DNA from: Hippasteria phrygiana
Taxonomy: Eukaryota; Echinodermata; Asteroidea; Valvatida; Goniasteridae
DNA: 64,000 nt
Assembly: GCA_037893225.1 (NCBI GenBank)
Contig: JAZGUH010000154.1
Coordinates: forward strand, 1 to 64,000
Direction of reading: 5' to 3'
This document shows, one piece after another, positions 40,501 to 55,500 of this stretch (the stretch's first letter is position 1; every line of letters begins with the position of its first letter). Under the pieces are notes generated by a model. That model worked only from the letters and a program-made list of their open reading frames with translations, was not told the origin of the DNA and searched no databases. Both the position numbers and the translations under genes were made by a program.

Positions 40501-43500
40501 CCTGGGGTGTGGCGGAGTCATATATCTGCTTCCATGCTACGTGGTTCTCCTCAAAATCTGGTAGACATCAAATGGGGAAGTAAACAATCATCAAATTTAA
40601 CATTGATTACAATCATGACGTTACTGAATGGCGTGATTAATTGTATTTTACCTGTATTTTTGTTGTATTTTACCTGTATTTTTGTTGTATTTTACCTGTA
40701 TTTTTGTTGTATTTTACCTGTATTTTCGTTGTATTTTCTTTCTTTTTAGGCAGCAGCAGTTCCTTTATTTTTTTGGGGGGGACTTGACTAAGTTTCTCGG
40801 GGCAGTAAATAATCAGGTTATTCAACAATAGGCCATAGTATTCCATTCATGGCCAGTAGGACCATAGCTAATCAAATTAGATTCTTAAACCCTTGCGTAC
40901 GGATGACTAAAAAACAAGAGTGTCAACAGGCTGGATGACGCCTACAGCCGCTATTTGTGCAGTTTCAATCCATTGTTGGATTATTGTGTATGTTACGCTT
41001 GACTGATAATAACCGTACTCAAGTGGTTAAGTAGGGGTTTTAGCTGACAAATAAGTAGAAATTGGCATGTGAATTCATCCTGGGGGGGGGGGGGGGGGGA
41101 GGGGAAACCAACACTTTTTATGCCCAAGTCATGAAATGATGACAAGTCAGAAGCTGTTGTAAATAGTTGGTTTATAGCTTGTAAATAAATAATAATACTT
41201 TGAAAGAGAATAATTTCTGCGGGTTCCATTTCTAATTGTGGTGACTTTCAGTCCGGACTGAAAAATGGCGGTAACTGCCAAGAACCGTGACACTGAAATA
41301 CTTTCTAATGTATTTGGCTTCATTTTATAAGCTAACAAACAAAACGCTTACTGCATTTCTGTATAATGATTACAAAATTCATGATTTCTTATGACTAGAA
41401 TCATATTACAAGGCTAACGTGTTATTAAATAGCTTACAATAATTAAAATGCTACTTTACACATTAATTTTCTTTACTTGCACTTACGTTCCTTAAATCCA
41501 TTTAAATTAGTCAAGTTGGAGGATCGCACTATTTCAGACCACAACTTCTCACTCAGCCAATCTGAGCAGGGATTAGGAAAGGGATTATCCAGAGCGACTC
41601 CACCCGTCAACAAGAACCTCCACTCCTCGTCATCAACATTACCTCTGATTAGAAAGAAAGAAAAAAATGACAAGGATTAGGGAAGGGATTATCCAGAGGT
41701 ACTCGTCTACTCTCCTCACCTCAACATTACCTCTGATTAGAGAGAAAAAAGATGACAAGGATTAGGGAAGGGATTATCCAGAGGTACTCGTCTACTCTCC
41801 TCACTTCAACATTACCTCTAATTAGAAAAACACAGGTTGTCCATCCCGGTGCTCGGACCTGCATGTTGATTGGGTTTTCAACGCCTACCTGATTCTGATT
41901 TTTTCCAGATATTATTCCGTGCTTTTCTCTGTAATTGAACATTTATTCATCCTTCTCTATCTAGTTTCTTCAGACTTGTAGGCTAGTATTTACTTTTAAG
42001 GAATCCTTGATTTAATAACACAAAAGCCGCGTTCGCATTCGACTAACTATTGTCAAAAGTTACCGTGCATGATTGTTAATATTCCACTGTGGTTATTCTT
42101 CCGTGCGTCCGCACTTCGATTACACGGCTCGCGGAAAGTCCTTGGCCACGTAAACTTTGCAGTGGTCAAAATGCACATTTTACATTACAGTGGCTGTCCG
42201 CACTAGACTTTCAGCGACGTAAAACTGGCCACGTATTCTTCTGCTACACGGTTGGCCCTATAAAAGTTCCTGCTGCGGAGGGATAAACGGACAACCGACG
42301 ATCGACATTTGATAATTTAGAAAGTTTTCCGGCTGTCCGCACTGGACTTAATTTGGTCAAATTGACAACAGTCTCCGCACGTTTTACAAAAAAAAGTCCA
42401 ATGTGGACACGGCTACAAATAAAATAACAATTGAAGTGCCTACTGACCTGCTCTTCATAATGCCAATACACAAGATGAAGGAGAACAGCAGTTTATCTTT
42501 CTCAAAGAGTGAGCGGCAAACGTTCTTGTAGATGCTGTCAGTGAAGTGTTCATTCAAGTTGTCAATTCTCTCATCCAGGACCGAAGACTTCTTGCTGTTC
42601 TGTATGGACTGTGGAAACAACAAAAATACTTCATATATTGAATGTACATCACCCCGACGCAAATTCCATCTTATGAATAGTTTGGCTGCGGTACCCGCTG
42701 CTATATCAGATTCAAACCAGCCAACCGACTCCGGCAAGCTCGGTGGTCGAGTGGTAAGACGTCTGCACTAGAAAGCAGGAGGTTGTGGGTTCGAGTCCTA
42801 ACCGATTATTTCCAAATAATCTCTCGAACAACACTGAATATACAGCGGGTGCAGCAGCAGCGGGTGCAGCAGCAGCGGGTGCAGCAGCAGCGGGTGCAGC
42901 AGTAGCGGGTGCAGCAGCAGCAGCGCCAGCAGCAGTGTTATGAAGTGTAAGTACAAACTGTTGAAAGTGCAGAAATGTACTCATTATTGGCAATGTTAGG
43001 GCAGTACGTGCAGCAGCAGCAGCAGAAGTCTTAAATTAAATTCCAAGTACAAACTGTACTTAGAATTTAATTGCAGTCTTTACCTGCAGGTACAGGTTGA
43101 TGAACCACGTCAGTGAATACTGATACATTGGTTCAATGTTGGCCATGTCTGAGATACAGAAGAACAGTGTGGCTGAGTGGATAGCCACAGGCTTGTAACC
43201 ATTCCGCGTCTCATCAATCTCCTTCTCTGTAGTAGTGGCAATTTCCTGGAGAAAAAGAAATCATAGACACGTTTCTTTTCAATTATTCCTCGAGTCTTCA
43301 ATTTCTTCACAACCTTTTCTGAGGCGGTGCGATGGGAATTTTAAATACAAACATTAAGTTTACTTAGCAACTTGGGAGATATCTCTATTCACAATGTGCA
43401 GCAGCAGTACTAAAGATCATTCTAGCAATAGCCCCAAACAGTATTCAAGATCACAAGTTTGTAAGAATAGACATCAGTTCCTTAACTTTCTAACAAGGCA

Positions 43501-46500
43501 GAGAAACCCTTGTAGACCATTGTACTAAACTCCTACCTGTTTTGCTGAGATCTCTTCAGACAGCGTCTTGGACGATGATAAGACTGTGATTGCCGTCTCG
43601 TCCTCTAGGATGTTACCCTCTGATGAAGACAGAACCTCCAAGATCTTGTCCTCAATCTCCTTGAGCTGCTTCTTGTTAGCGGCGCTCTCCACAATCAACT
43701 GATTCTTCTTCTCTTCTAGTTCTGGTTTCTCTTTGGCGGCAACGATGCCCAGAAGTTGATCTTGAAGACCAAGCGGAGTGATCATGAAGTTCAGCAACAC
43801 AACCTAAGAAAGAAACGAATCATTTGACATAGGAGTCTCTGTGTACTCCAAAGGATGATAATCGGTATTAGGATCAGTGGAAAAGATTTTAAAATATACA
43901 AGCAAATCACAGGAGTGAGATTGGTCAAAAATGAAAAATCCACGAAATCCACAAAAAATCCAGGAAAAATCCGCAAGGACCCCAGATCAACATATAGTTT
44001 GTATTTTGCCCTTATTTATCTGTTCTATTGGTCTATACCCACTTTTACAAGTAAAACACCTTTCGGACAACACCTCAGGAATTCCAGATTGCAAAAGGGA
44101 TTCTTTACAAATTCTGAAATCCTGAAAAAAAATACTGAAATCAGGAAAAAGCCTGACAAATCTCACCCCTGAAATCAACTAAACCAAGAAATAACATTCA
44201 AAACTGGAGTGCCAAAGCACTTGAAATGGGAGAAAAAAAAGCCAGCGTATAATTCATTCTGAAATGCTAGACCGATTGGCAGATTCAAAACAAATTCCAG
44301 AAGCAGACTTATCAGGCACAGGAGAATATACAAGAAATCTTCAACATGACAGAGGCATTAAGTAGAGCTGCCAACCTTTTCAAACTAATTGCAGTATTCA
44401 AAAAGAACAAAATCAGTATTTTGCTCGGAAAATCTGTATTTTTTATTAAATTTAAACTTTACCCGAAAATCAGATTTTTTAAATTTTTATTTCCAAAGAT
44501 AAAGCTGTATCACAATATGTAATGAGCCAGTACACACGGAGTATAATAGCATAATATGCACGACAAAACAATATCATGGTCAGTTTTCACAAAATCCGTA
44601 TTGATAAACAAACATTCACACTTCCATATTCTTCATGAATTTCCATACGAAATACGTAAAATCTGCACTGATTGGTTGCTCCGATTAAGTCATCTTACCT
44701 TGACAGAGATCTCAGGCAGATAATGTGGGTTTCTGAGCGTGGAAGTGATGTAGAAACGGAAGTCATGTGAATACTCAATCAGGTTCTCGCCAAGACGTAG
44801 GTACTGTCAAATGAATAATCATTATTCAAAATTAATTTAATGCAAATCATCATCAATGCAAATTGTGTTAAATACAAACTGTACATTACTTTCAAACACA
44901 AGCCAGTTTATTAGTTCACAAATTTACTATAATTTGTTTTCTTTTCTTTTCTCACGCTCAATTTCTTTTCCGGGATTGTTTGACAAGCAAGCTCATATCA
45001 TGTTCAAACTTCTCACAAACATGCACAACCTGTTGAAGATGTGTCCAAATGTAATGACATCATGAGGTTTCAAATTACAAGCAGTAACCACAAAATCAAC
45101 TACATTTTTTAACGTCATAACTCACAAAGTACAATTCACAAGGGATTTTTTACTTCCTATAGATCCAATGTTGACCTACGTATTTGGTTGTGTTCATTTC
45201 TGTATTTGACCAAATAATCAGAAAATTTGACTTTTAGCACATACCAGGACTCTATGACATTTCAGGGGGGGGGGGGGGTCAGTGGTACGGACATAAATGC
45301 TACAAACAAATGCAGGTATGTCACGAATTGATGACATCATAGTGACGTCATGATGATGTCATCACATATAAAATGACCAAAAAAGTGTATTTTTGAAAAA
45401 ACGACATTTTTTTAACTGAACGACATAAGACCTTCATATTTGGTGATCAGATAGATCTTGTCTTGTTGTACATTTTTGGTTGGAAGCGTTTTTTGTGACA
45501 TTTACTTCCGTGGTTACGGCATGTTCAATGTTCAAGGTAAAATGCATATTACATTCAATCTGTAGCAGATATGGGAGCCCGGTTAGCACCTGCTTAGAAA
45601 GACCAAATCTTTCGAATAACGGGTTTGGTGATGTGCACAGATGTAATGAATATCATGATGTAATGAACATCAAGGTCAAATTACAAGCAAAACCTCAAAC
45701 AAAATATTGAAAGGCCATGTTTCAAGAACTGCAGCACACAAGCTTTTCACAACTGGGGCCAATAGAGCGTGTAAGTTGACCTCGAGAACGTACGAGAGTT
45801 TACGAGAAACCGAACTTCCGGGCACCTCGAATAGGAGCTTCAACGTGTAAAGCGAGTAGTTTGCAAACCTGACGCTCAGGTCAAACATTTTTCCTACTTT
45901 TCTTCAATATATAGACAGTCATGCATGTTTTCATATATTGTAAAAGTAATTTTGAATTTATCGTCCATATTTATGGCCGTTTCATTGTTCAAATCTTCGT
46001 AAAAACAAAGTATTATAGAAAACAAAATCAACCACACGTAAAAGTCCTATAGCCGGCAGCTCGGAGGTGCCCGGAAGTTCAATCGTGACCTTTATGCGCG
46101 AGACTTACAAGCTCTATTTCATAGAGATGCTTAAGCAAAAATAAATTGCTTAAGCACAAAAAAACAATGCTTAGTAAAATCAAGTTACCAGCTAAAACTC
46201 CATGTGACTGTCAAGCTCAGCAACAACAGCTAAATACTAGTCACAAGCAATACACATCACATGGAGTTTGGGCTGGTAAGCTGGATTTACTAAGCAATAT
46301 TTGTGGTGCTTTAGCAAGTTTTGGTTCTTAAGCACCTCTGTGAGATACATGTAGATTTTTTTCTCTTATGTAATCAAACAAAAATAGCCCAAACACTGTG
46401 TTTGTTATCAACTCTAGTTTATACTCGAGAGCAGAGATGTATTCGAGTCCATCACAAGTCCCTGCAAGTCCATCACAAGCCTTCCCGTTAAGGCTTTTCG

Positions 46501-49500
46501 ATATGACGATATTTCCCGATATTTCGATATATTTTTCATATCGAAAGTCGTATCGGCCCCTTTAAAAATACCGGAATATCGGGGAATTTGATATACCGAA
46601 GAATATCGCGATATTGCTTTTCGATCACAGCGTTCAAGATTTATCTAAGACTCCAGATTACCTTTGTTCGAAATTTTAGTTATTTCCAATAAATTTGACG
46701 GTAGAATACTAGTACATACATGTACATGTAACGTATGGTTTACAATGGAGGAATACAAAAATACATTATGTACTAAAATGTGTTGTTTCTTGGTTCGTTT
46801 TCTAAACCCTGACAAAACTCCGCACCGTTCATTATATAGCGCACATGTGTGCGTCGCGTGCACGCATTCCATCGTGGGTGTAGTCTTGGTCAAGTGCAAA
46901 CAACCGCACTAAATGCTCTACCGTATTATTCCCAGTGTACAATGCATGGGCACGTGCAACATGAAGCGAAATTCGCCTTGAGAAAAGGCTACTAAGACGT
47001 ATAGGGGGTTAGAGCAATTGCTTCAATAACTCCAACCCCTAAAGCGCATCTGCGCGTGCGCGTTGCTTTGTTGCTAGCCTTGGTCAAGTGCAAGCAACCG
47101 CACTGAATGCCACCGTCCTATTCCCAGTGTACAGTGCTAGTGCACGCGCAACGCGAAGTGAAATTCGCCTTGAGAAAAGACAAACACAAACACGTGCGGC
47201 GCATGCGTTGTACAATGTACATGTACAATGTCTGTCTATCTTGTGTGCGCGGGTACACAATTCACAAGAAGACATACAATCATACGATGTTTTTTTGACA
47301 GCTCACGTGTGATATTGTAGGCGTCCATGGTATTAATTATTTGACGTTACTAATCAACAATGCCGAAATAGAAACAAACGTTAGTCTTTCTGAAGTGCCG
47401 CAAAAGAAGCCAACTGAAGGTAAATGTCGTAGTACTCCAACTTTACTCAACGAGTGAAGCCTTGTCAACCCGGTCCCCCGATCTTGCCGGCCCCGGCCCG
47501 ATTCGCGATCTCGGTGGTCGGCCCCGATTAAAATCGATCCGCACCAGCCCCGATCTCATGATGCCGTGGTGATTTCCATCATGTATTTTTTTATTCATCC
47601 GTGATTTCTATCATGTATTTTTTATTCTTCTTCCGGTAAGGAAAAAGTGACGTCATCACGATAATATCGAATATCGCGATATTTTTTTGCCGATATTTCG
47701 GTATCAAAATAAATGGATATCGAACAGCCTTACTTCCCGTTCTAATCCCAATCACAAGCTATTCAAATGAGCTTTGACAAAGGCATTCCTTTGTCATTGT
47801 TCATCTAGTTACTTGTGACCGGCTTTATGAAAGGACTTCTGACTGGACTTGCGAAAGGACTTGTGAAAGGACTTGCAGGGACTCCAGTACAACTCTGCTC
47901 GAAAGTAACAACTTTCAAAATCTTTGCTCACCTCAACTCCCTGTTGCTTGAATGTTTGTTTGAGTAATATTGGCTCCAGTAATGGATCCAGCTCCTCACC
48001 AACATTCTCCAAAAGCACTGGTTTGCCAAACTGAATGGAATTTTCCAGAATGCGCACGTAGTTGCTGTCAGATAGTTTAATGATTGACATCTGGTTGGCT
48101 TTCTCCATGTTCTTAACCCATTTATTGGCCTGACCTGAAAATATACATACTTCGTTACTAATTGTTTCCAAAGATATTTCCTCACAACACAATTAAATCT
48201 GTGATGAGAAGAGACCAATGCCGTTGATCTCTCTGCTCGCCGCAGTTTTAGGTACAGCATTAGTAGCCAGCAGCATGTTTGAAACCAGAATAAATCCAAA
48301 CTTCCGACAATTAATCCTATCACAACATTATACAATTGTTGTCCGCTGAACATGGTGTTTTGTACACCTGAGGGGGCAAATGGCACCTGAGGGTGTACAA
48401 AACCCATGGATAACATCATCACAGCAGACAATTGTTTTGTTATAACGTGGTATTTACATGCCTGTCCAAATCCCGGAGTAGTTGGAACGTGAAAAGAGCA
48501 GACGAAACGTAAACAGTAATGGCGGCAACGGAAGGGCTTCCAAACTTATCACAACTTTCGTTTTAAATGTAGTGTACATGATTGGTAATTGTTGCAATTT
48601 TCAGAAATGGGCGGATTTGGGGGGTTAGTATTTTATAGGAAATATCGTTCCACTGACCTGTTCAAAGTTTTGCGTTGTTGGATGGCGAAAAAAACATGAG
48701 AAAAACGGCGCTAGTTTTCAACCGTCGGGGGCACGCCTCTCGTCCGGGTAGCCACGCGCGCCTTGACTAAAGGCTACAGGGCAGTTTTCCAACGATTTCC
48801 AGCTGGAAATCGTTGGCAAACGATATATATTTCCACTTTTCTTAACAACGACAGCACACCTGGTGCTATAATTTCACAGGATGATTGAGACTACTATTAA
48901 CTTACCTTCTAGTATAAAGGTATTTCGTAATAATTCAGTAAAAAAATTGGAGGATTACCAATCATGTACACTACGTTTATAAACTGTTCCCTACATGTGC
49001 ATTACATGGAAATATACAGTGGTTTGCGTAGTACCAGCAAAAACAAAACCTCTTCCCCTTGTTGTTCAGAGCAGCCCCAGGGACGATCAAGGTAATGTAC
49101 TCCACGGGGTACATCACTTTTTTAAGAGTGACGTTCCCCAGGTACATCAGTTTTGGAGTAACACATGAACTTTTGTAATAAGCCATGTGACCGGTTATTG
49201 ACCAGTCGGATCTCGCGATTTAATACCATGGTATTACAAGTATAAATGTTCAATAGTTTTTACTGGAAAAATCCTTAAGCCATTCGACTTGTATTTACCC
49301 TGTGGATCTATCATGAGAGGCCATCGTCTGGAGTTGGAAGTTATGATACCATTATCCACGGAGAATGAGTCCACCGGTAACCCAGCTATATTCCATGCTC
49401 TAATCTTGACTGGTTCACCCAGAGTTGCAGAAAGTGAGAAGGTGTCTGAACAGGGAATCAATCGCTTTTGACATAGTTTCTGCCATTCCTCTGTTGCTTG

Positions 49501-52500
49501 CTACAAACAAAAAACCAAACCAAACTCTCTTTCAATTTGTTCTTTCGCAAGAACAAAATATTTTGTTTTAACTGAATAGTATTATCTAACAAGGCTGTGT
49601 CTGCTGCGGTTACAAGCCAATTCGGTATCTCAAAGGTCAAAGGTTATTCGGGATAAAATTGCTGACGTAATGTCACGCCCTGTTACGCAAACGCCCATTC
49701 TGATTGAATTTACCATGTGCGCGTTGTGCGACCACCTTTTGCGTTTACACTAGCGCGTTAGGTCACGCGGGTCATTCGGGATAAAATGTCGCAGTTGAAA
49801 TACCGAACTGGCTTATTAATGCCTATTTTCTCTGAAACTTGTATCATTATGAGACTTATGACTGGCTCTTTGCTTGTCGAACCCACCTGTCTGAAGTCCA
49901 CTGTGAATGCTCCAAGATACGCCACCACTCCCGATGAGATCAAGACATCTCCAATGGTCTTGATATACCTCTCTCCTAGCATACTAGCCGCCTCATTCCA
50001 GCGGTCCCTCTCTCCTCCTAGACCTCCGATCAGTTTCTCTGCTCTGACTAGCTTCTGGGAGCACAGCTCGATGTTGGCTTCTAGATCTTTCTTCTTCTCT
50101 ACCATGGCATCAAGTTCATCATTCAGAGCTTGTAGTTTATCAGTAACAGCTTTTAGTTGAGCGCGTTTGGTGTTGAGCATGTCCATCTGAATGGCCAGCT
50201 CGGCCTCTGCTTCAGCTAACTTGGCTTTCTTGGGAGCTACAACCTTTATAAAGAACAATCATTTGGACATCATTTCAAGACGATTGCTTCAAGGCATTTG
50301 CTTTTCCTTCTATCCTACATTCATAAATACCTAAGAGAGTTTACCCGTTCCTATTGGTTGAGAGCCCGTATCACGTGGGTGGTTTTAAACGGCCGATAAA
50401 ACACCAACCGGTTTTAAACACTTTTTCCGGTGTCACACGAAACAGACTCCGAAGAAATCTGGTCCCCTTTTTTGGTTGAACACTTGCACAATACAAGCGC
50501 AATACTACTTTTGAGTCCGTATTTAGAGTCCATAAATTCACACTACACCGGCACTGTTGCGTTCTGCGCGCAAGTAGATTTTCATATAAGGAAATTTTAG
50601 CACTACTCGCGTGAGGAATGAACCATTAAACAGCTAAAGGGGTGTTTCACAAAACAAGGTAACATTTTTGAATAAAATCATTCCAAATTTATAATTTTCT
50701 GAGGTTTTTGCTGAATTATACAAAAAAGGTATTTTATGAATGGAATAAATATGTGCTGGGCCGGTTTTAAACAAGTACGTTTAAAACCGCCTTGGGGCCT
50801 GGACACTGATAATGACCCGAGCCCCACCCAGCACATATTTATTCCCTTAATCAAGGTTGCAATACATAATGTAACTTTTTATTTATCTAACCTGTTTAAG
50901 ATATGATGACATCAAAGTTCGAAAATTAATGAGTCTTATACTGCATAAATAAAAGGCCTGAATGTCCAGTACCTCTTTATATCAAATTGTCCTAAAAATG
51001 GTTGCATACCTTTGCTACTCTGTCGTAGACATCCATGGCACGCACCCATTTACACAGCCCCTCACATGCCATGGAGATATTACGTATCACAGATGGTACA
51101 AAGTCTGGGTTAGGCATGTACCTGGCAATTAAACAGATGCAAAAAAATGCAAATAATATTCATGTTTCAGAAGTGCATCTCTTCTCAAACAATGCATGAT
51201 TATGTATGAGCAACCTATTGCTCTTTAAAACAAATAATATTTACCATTATATTTTAAATCTTGCATTTGAAATTAATTTAAATTTTTGTATTTGTAAATC
51301 CTGTACAATTTGGCCTTTTGGCCACGATTCATGAATTTTAATAAACCAACAATAATAATAACTCAAACTACATAGACTTTTGTCAATTTTTTTCGTGACA
51401 AGAAAAAGCAAATATCTTCTCCACTTCCACTCTGAGTAACGAACCCAAGTTCTTCCTCGGACCAGAGACTGTTCACGAGGGGGACTCCAAATTGGACTAG
51501 TCTCTATACCAGCCGCACATCGCACTTTCGCTATAGTAAGATGGGTCTACATACAACATCTCATCAACATGTTTAACTCCTGTTTCAACTGGCTAGATGA
51601 CATGTTTATGACTAAAACTAGATTGGGTGCAATATTACATAAGCATGTTTTGTATTGTGCGGTTTGGGCCATTACAGGATGCCATCTTAAACAGTGGTTA
51701 ATATTAAAATTATATGATTGGATTATCACACTTACCTATCTCTGATCTTCTTGATAACAGCAGGTACAATGTTATCCTTATCATAGGTTTTGAGGTGATC
51801 CAGGAATTTCATGTCACCAAGAAGCTTCTGCGATGGTCCCCAGTAATCTTCCACCATCTTGCCTGATCCAGATGGATCTGGTTTCCGTTCAGGTTTGATG
51901 TTACGCATGATGCAGATGGCTTCCATCACCAACTTGACACCACTCGGTGGGTTCTAGGATGAAAGAAGTTATCAAGTTGGATGTCAACACGCATTCTCAG
52001 TGGGTTTTTTTTTTTCACTATATAATATCAAACAATTCAAGCAGCTTTATATTCTGGCCAGCTGTTATTAATGGGGTGCTGGTATGCCAAGACGGGCTTG
52101 TGCAGCCAAGCATAATGCACACAATAGGCAAACAATGGATTAAGTACACACAGGAATGCGCGTATAGACGACATCTAACCAGTTGGTCTTTTCCAAACCG
52201 CGGCTATGGCCATCGTCCATATTCAAACGGTTAATAGTTTCACAATGAAATACAAACTATGTTGGTTGTTTCACGTTTAACTGAATAGCGAGAAAAATAA
52301 TTAAACAGATACAAGAATAAGATGCTCTGAAAAGACTACATACCAGTGATGTAATCGAGACCAGCACAAGACCATGCACAAGACCATTCACAAGACCAGC
52401 TTGTTACAGGCACAAGTAACAGGCATAAACCATGACAAAGGAATGTTTTTATTACAGTTCATTTGAATAGCTTGAGACTTGAATTAAGACTGAAGGTCTT

Positions 52501-55500
52501 GTGATGGTCTTGTGTTGGTCTTGCAGGGTCTTGCGATGGTCTCGAGTACATCACTGCTACATACAGTGTACAGGCATCAGGATTGTCCAAATTAATAGTG
52601 GTTCTTTAGAAGTCCAATGCCAACACCTCTACTAAGACCTACGTATTACCTTCATAGCTTTGACCATGGAGATGTCGCTGGGTTTGAGGGTATTGAGAGC
52701 AGATAAGGCTGCCTCCAATGCTGGGATAGCTTCAGCTAGATCACTCTCACAGTCACTCTTGATAGCCTGAGCCTCTTCAGCTGCCTTATTGGCTACGGCT
52801 TCGTCAGCGGCTACAACCTAACAACAAAAACACAACTTTGCATGGGCTAAGGCTTATGCTTATAATGTATGATAGACTGGTTCATGCATTTCACTTGGAA
52901 GCAAAGTTGCGGTACTTCTGCACCCAATCCGTTAAGTGCATGATTTTCATATGACAGTGTGTAACACGTTTATGAAAAATATTCAATGAGATTTCATTTT
53001 TCGGAGTTCTGGGACAACAAGTAGGAAAAAGTAGGAATTGCAAGGAAAAAGTAGGAATTGCAAGGAAAAAGTAAGAAAAGTAGGAGCAAGGTAAAAAGTA
53101 GTAAAAAGTAGGAAAAGTAGGAATACTTGAAAGCTATTGTATTTAACAAGTTTTTGATGCAAGTTCGCCCCAAACAAGGCTAAAAAGCCACTCAAGGTAC
53201 GGAGCTACAAAAAGAACAAGAATCAAAGATGCAAGAGGTAGGAATTAATATTCCTCTTGAAGCAGGAAAGATCGTAAGATGAAGGGAAACATGCACCAGG
53301 CAAAGAATTCCATAGAAATACAGAACGAAGGAAAAAGCTATTGGCATAGCTTTTCATTCTACAACTAGGTAGTAAAGCTGGAGTATATTGGTGGAAACGG
53401 GCAGAAAGCACAGTTTCACACTCAAACACCCTAACTGGAGGAACCAAGCTGGACAAGCTGGTGGAACATTAACCATATAAACACCGACTGATAACTGCTT
53501 ACATGATAAAACATTACACACAAACCTCCTTCTGTGCTTCGACTTCCACAGTGTCTTGCTCAATCTTCTCCATCAGTATCTCCGTTTCCTTGGACGTCTT
53601 GATCAACTCCGGCTGAAGTGCCGTCAGTTCCTCCTGCATAACAGCAACTTGTGAGGAGGCAAATGCAAGCTTCTCTAAACCTCCCAGGTAGCGATTCTTG
53701 AGCATCAAGATCTCGGCTCTCTTCTGGTTCAGAAGTTTCTTGAAGGTGAGAATAAGCTCTAGATAGGATGTAGGGGTCACGTAGTTATGACGACGAAGTT
53801 GGTCCTGAAATCTGTAAGAATAATCATCCCACAGATAAAAAGAAACATTTACTATTAGATACAAGTATCACACGAAACTGCAAATGATTTAAAGGCCGAC
53901 AAATCCTCCTTGAAATCTTGCCAGAGGAATCAGCTTCTCACACACAAACACTCTTCTTAATGGCTACTCAAACATTAAAGATATGGGTCTGGAATTATGA
54001 AAGCCAAATCAATTATTAAACCCTAACCCTGCAGGGTATTTTGGCTAGAAACCCTGTCAGACGCATCAGATTGCATACTTTGTCACATTGACTTGTGTGT
54101 AGAGTGCAGCAAAGTGAAGCTGTCACCACAGATGCACTGTGCTGCGTCTGGCAGGGTTAGGGGTAATGTATTTTGTATTTGGCCAGTGAAAAGAAGTTAC
54201 ACTGGATAAAATATCTGAATCATTGACTGCGAAAGTCTTCTCACACACTAAACTGCAATGGTAATGCAAATATGTGTGTACGGCGAGATAGCTCAACTTA
54301 CAATTCTGAGAGTTTGCGCACGCTCTCATGGAAGTGTTTACACATGAAGACGCATTCCTTCTTGATGTTATCATCAATGTCTTCAATCTCCTCAAGGAAC
54401 GTGTTGGCCACCATCTCAAGAGCATCTTCGGGCCAAGGCTGCATACGTAATACCAGTCATAAACACAAGAACAATCTTTATTAAAGTACAGAGACTCAGG
54501 GGCATGTTAACGTTGACATTCCACAAACAATAAGGCAACAAACATGTAAACCCTTCACGTCCAAGATAACGCATAAGATGATAGTAATATCAGTTGCCAT
54601 TTTGCTCAATTATGGGGTATACAGTCGGCAATGGAGCCTAGTACAAACAGTCATCAGACAAAAGAGCATGAATTAAGTTCTCACAAGCAAGCCATGGTTT
54701 GATTAATGAAACTTCATTTAAATGCATTCACTAATCTTAGTTATTATTATTATTATTTTATTTCTCTCCACATAATAGATACAATATCGTTATAAAACCC
54801 AGGATAAATATCTGCATAAAAATCAACATAAAACAAAAAATAAATGTGGAGAAGGCAAGACCGTGGAGGAAAAAAATTCCTATGACCCAAAGGTACAGTC
54901 TGCCCAAAACAAACGGCACTGAAATTGAAGCATTTTAACACTGATCAATGGAAGCAACACTTTAATATTAAAAAAAAAAAATTTTTTTACAAGTTTAAAA
55001 TGCTTGGTAACAGAATGAAGATGAAGTTGTTTTACCTGGAACCAGTCAATGGTGCAACAATTGATGAGAGATGGGAACATCCTTAGCCGATTACGGAATG
55101 TATCTCCGATGGGACTCATCGCTAACACCACATGAAGGTTCTTGCGCACTTTCTCAATGAAGTAGTTGTACATGGCGAGAGGTGTGGCTTCAATCTTCCT
55201 GCCCTGTGGGCATCAAAGCAAGACATTAACGTCTGAATTGTAGTTGGAAAGAAGACAGAACTCACCTCATCATTAGGGCAATTCCTCGGTAACGGTAACA
55301 GAATTTCAGAGGAATTTGGGCTGTATTTTTACATGCTGTGGATTAGTCTTATGGCCTACCTGATTACAAACATTTCTATACTCTAGTTGTACCCCTGCAA
55401 TCATATCAAAATAAAACAAATTGAAACTTCCTACATGCGAAAAGATCCAAGGCCAAAAGTGTGTCGGTAACAGAATTACGTCAGAAAATTATGGATTTGT

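Larger units (their letters stand above)
44804..47931 (-). other. Dynein intron 21 (3.1 kb)
   Basis: Holds a G run, two MITEs at 45764-46118 and 46118-46345, and a family G element with a 1.24-kb insert. The flanking exons join in phase 0 (QGVE-YLRLGE), so no coding exon is missing. Confidence 0.7.

Noticed and set aside
41727..41942. Extra coding exon upstream of dynein exon 26
   Set aside because: Exons 25 and 26 join in phase without it, and the sequence is a shifted, deleted copy of exon 26 that ends in a stop.
46489..47732. A transposase gene inside the 1.24-kb element
   Set aside because: Only short open frames without any transposase motif are present; the element is non-autonomous.
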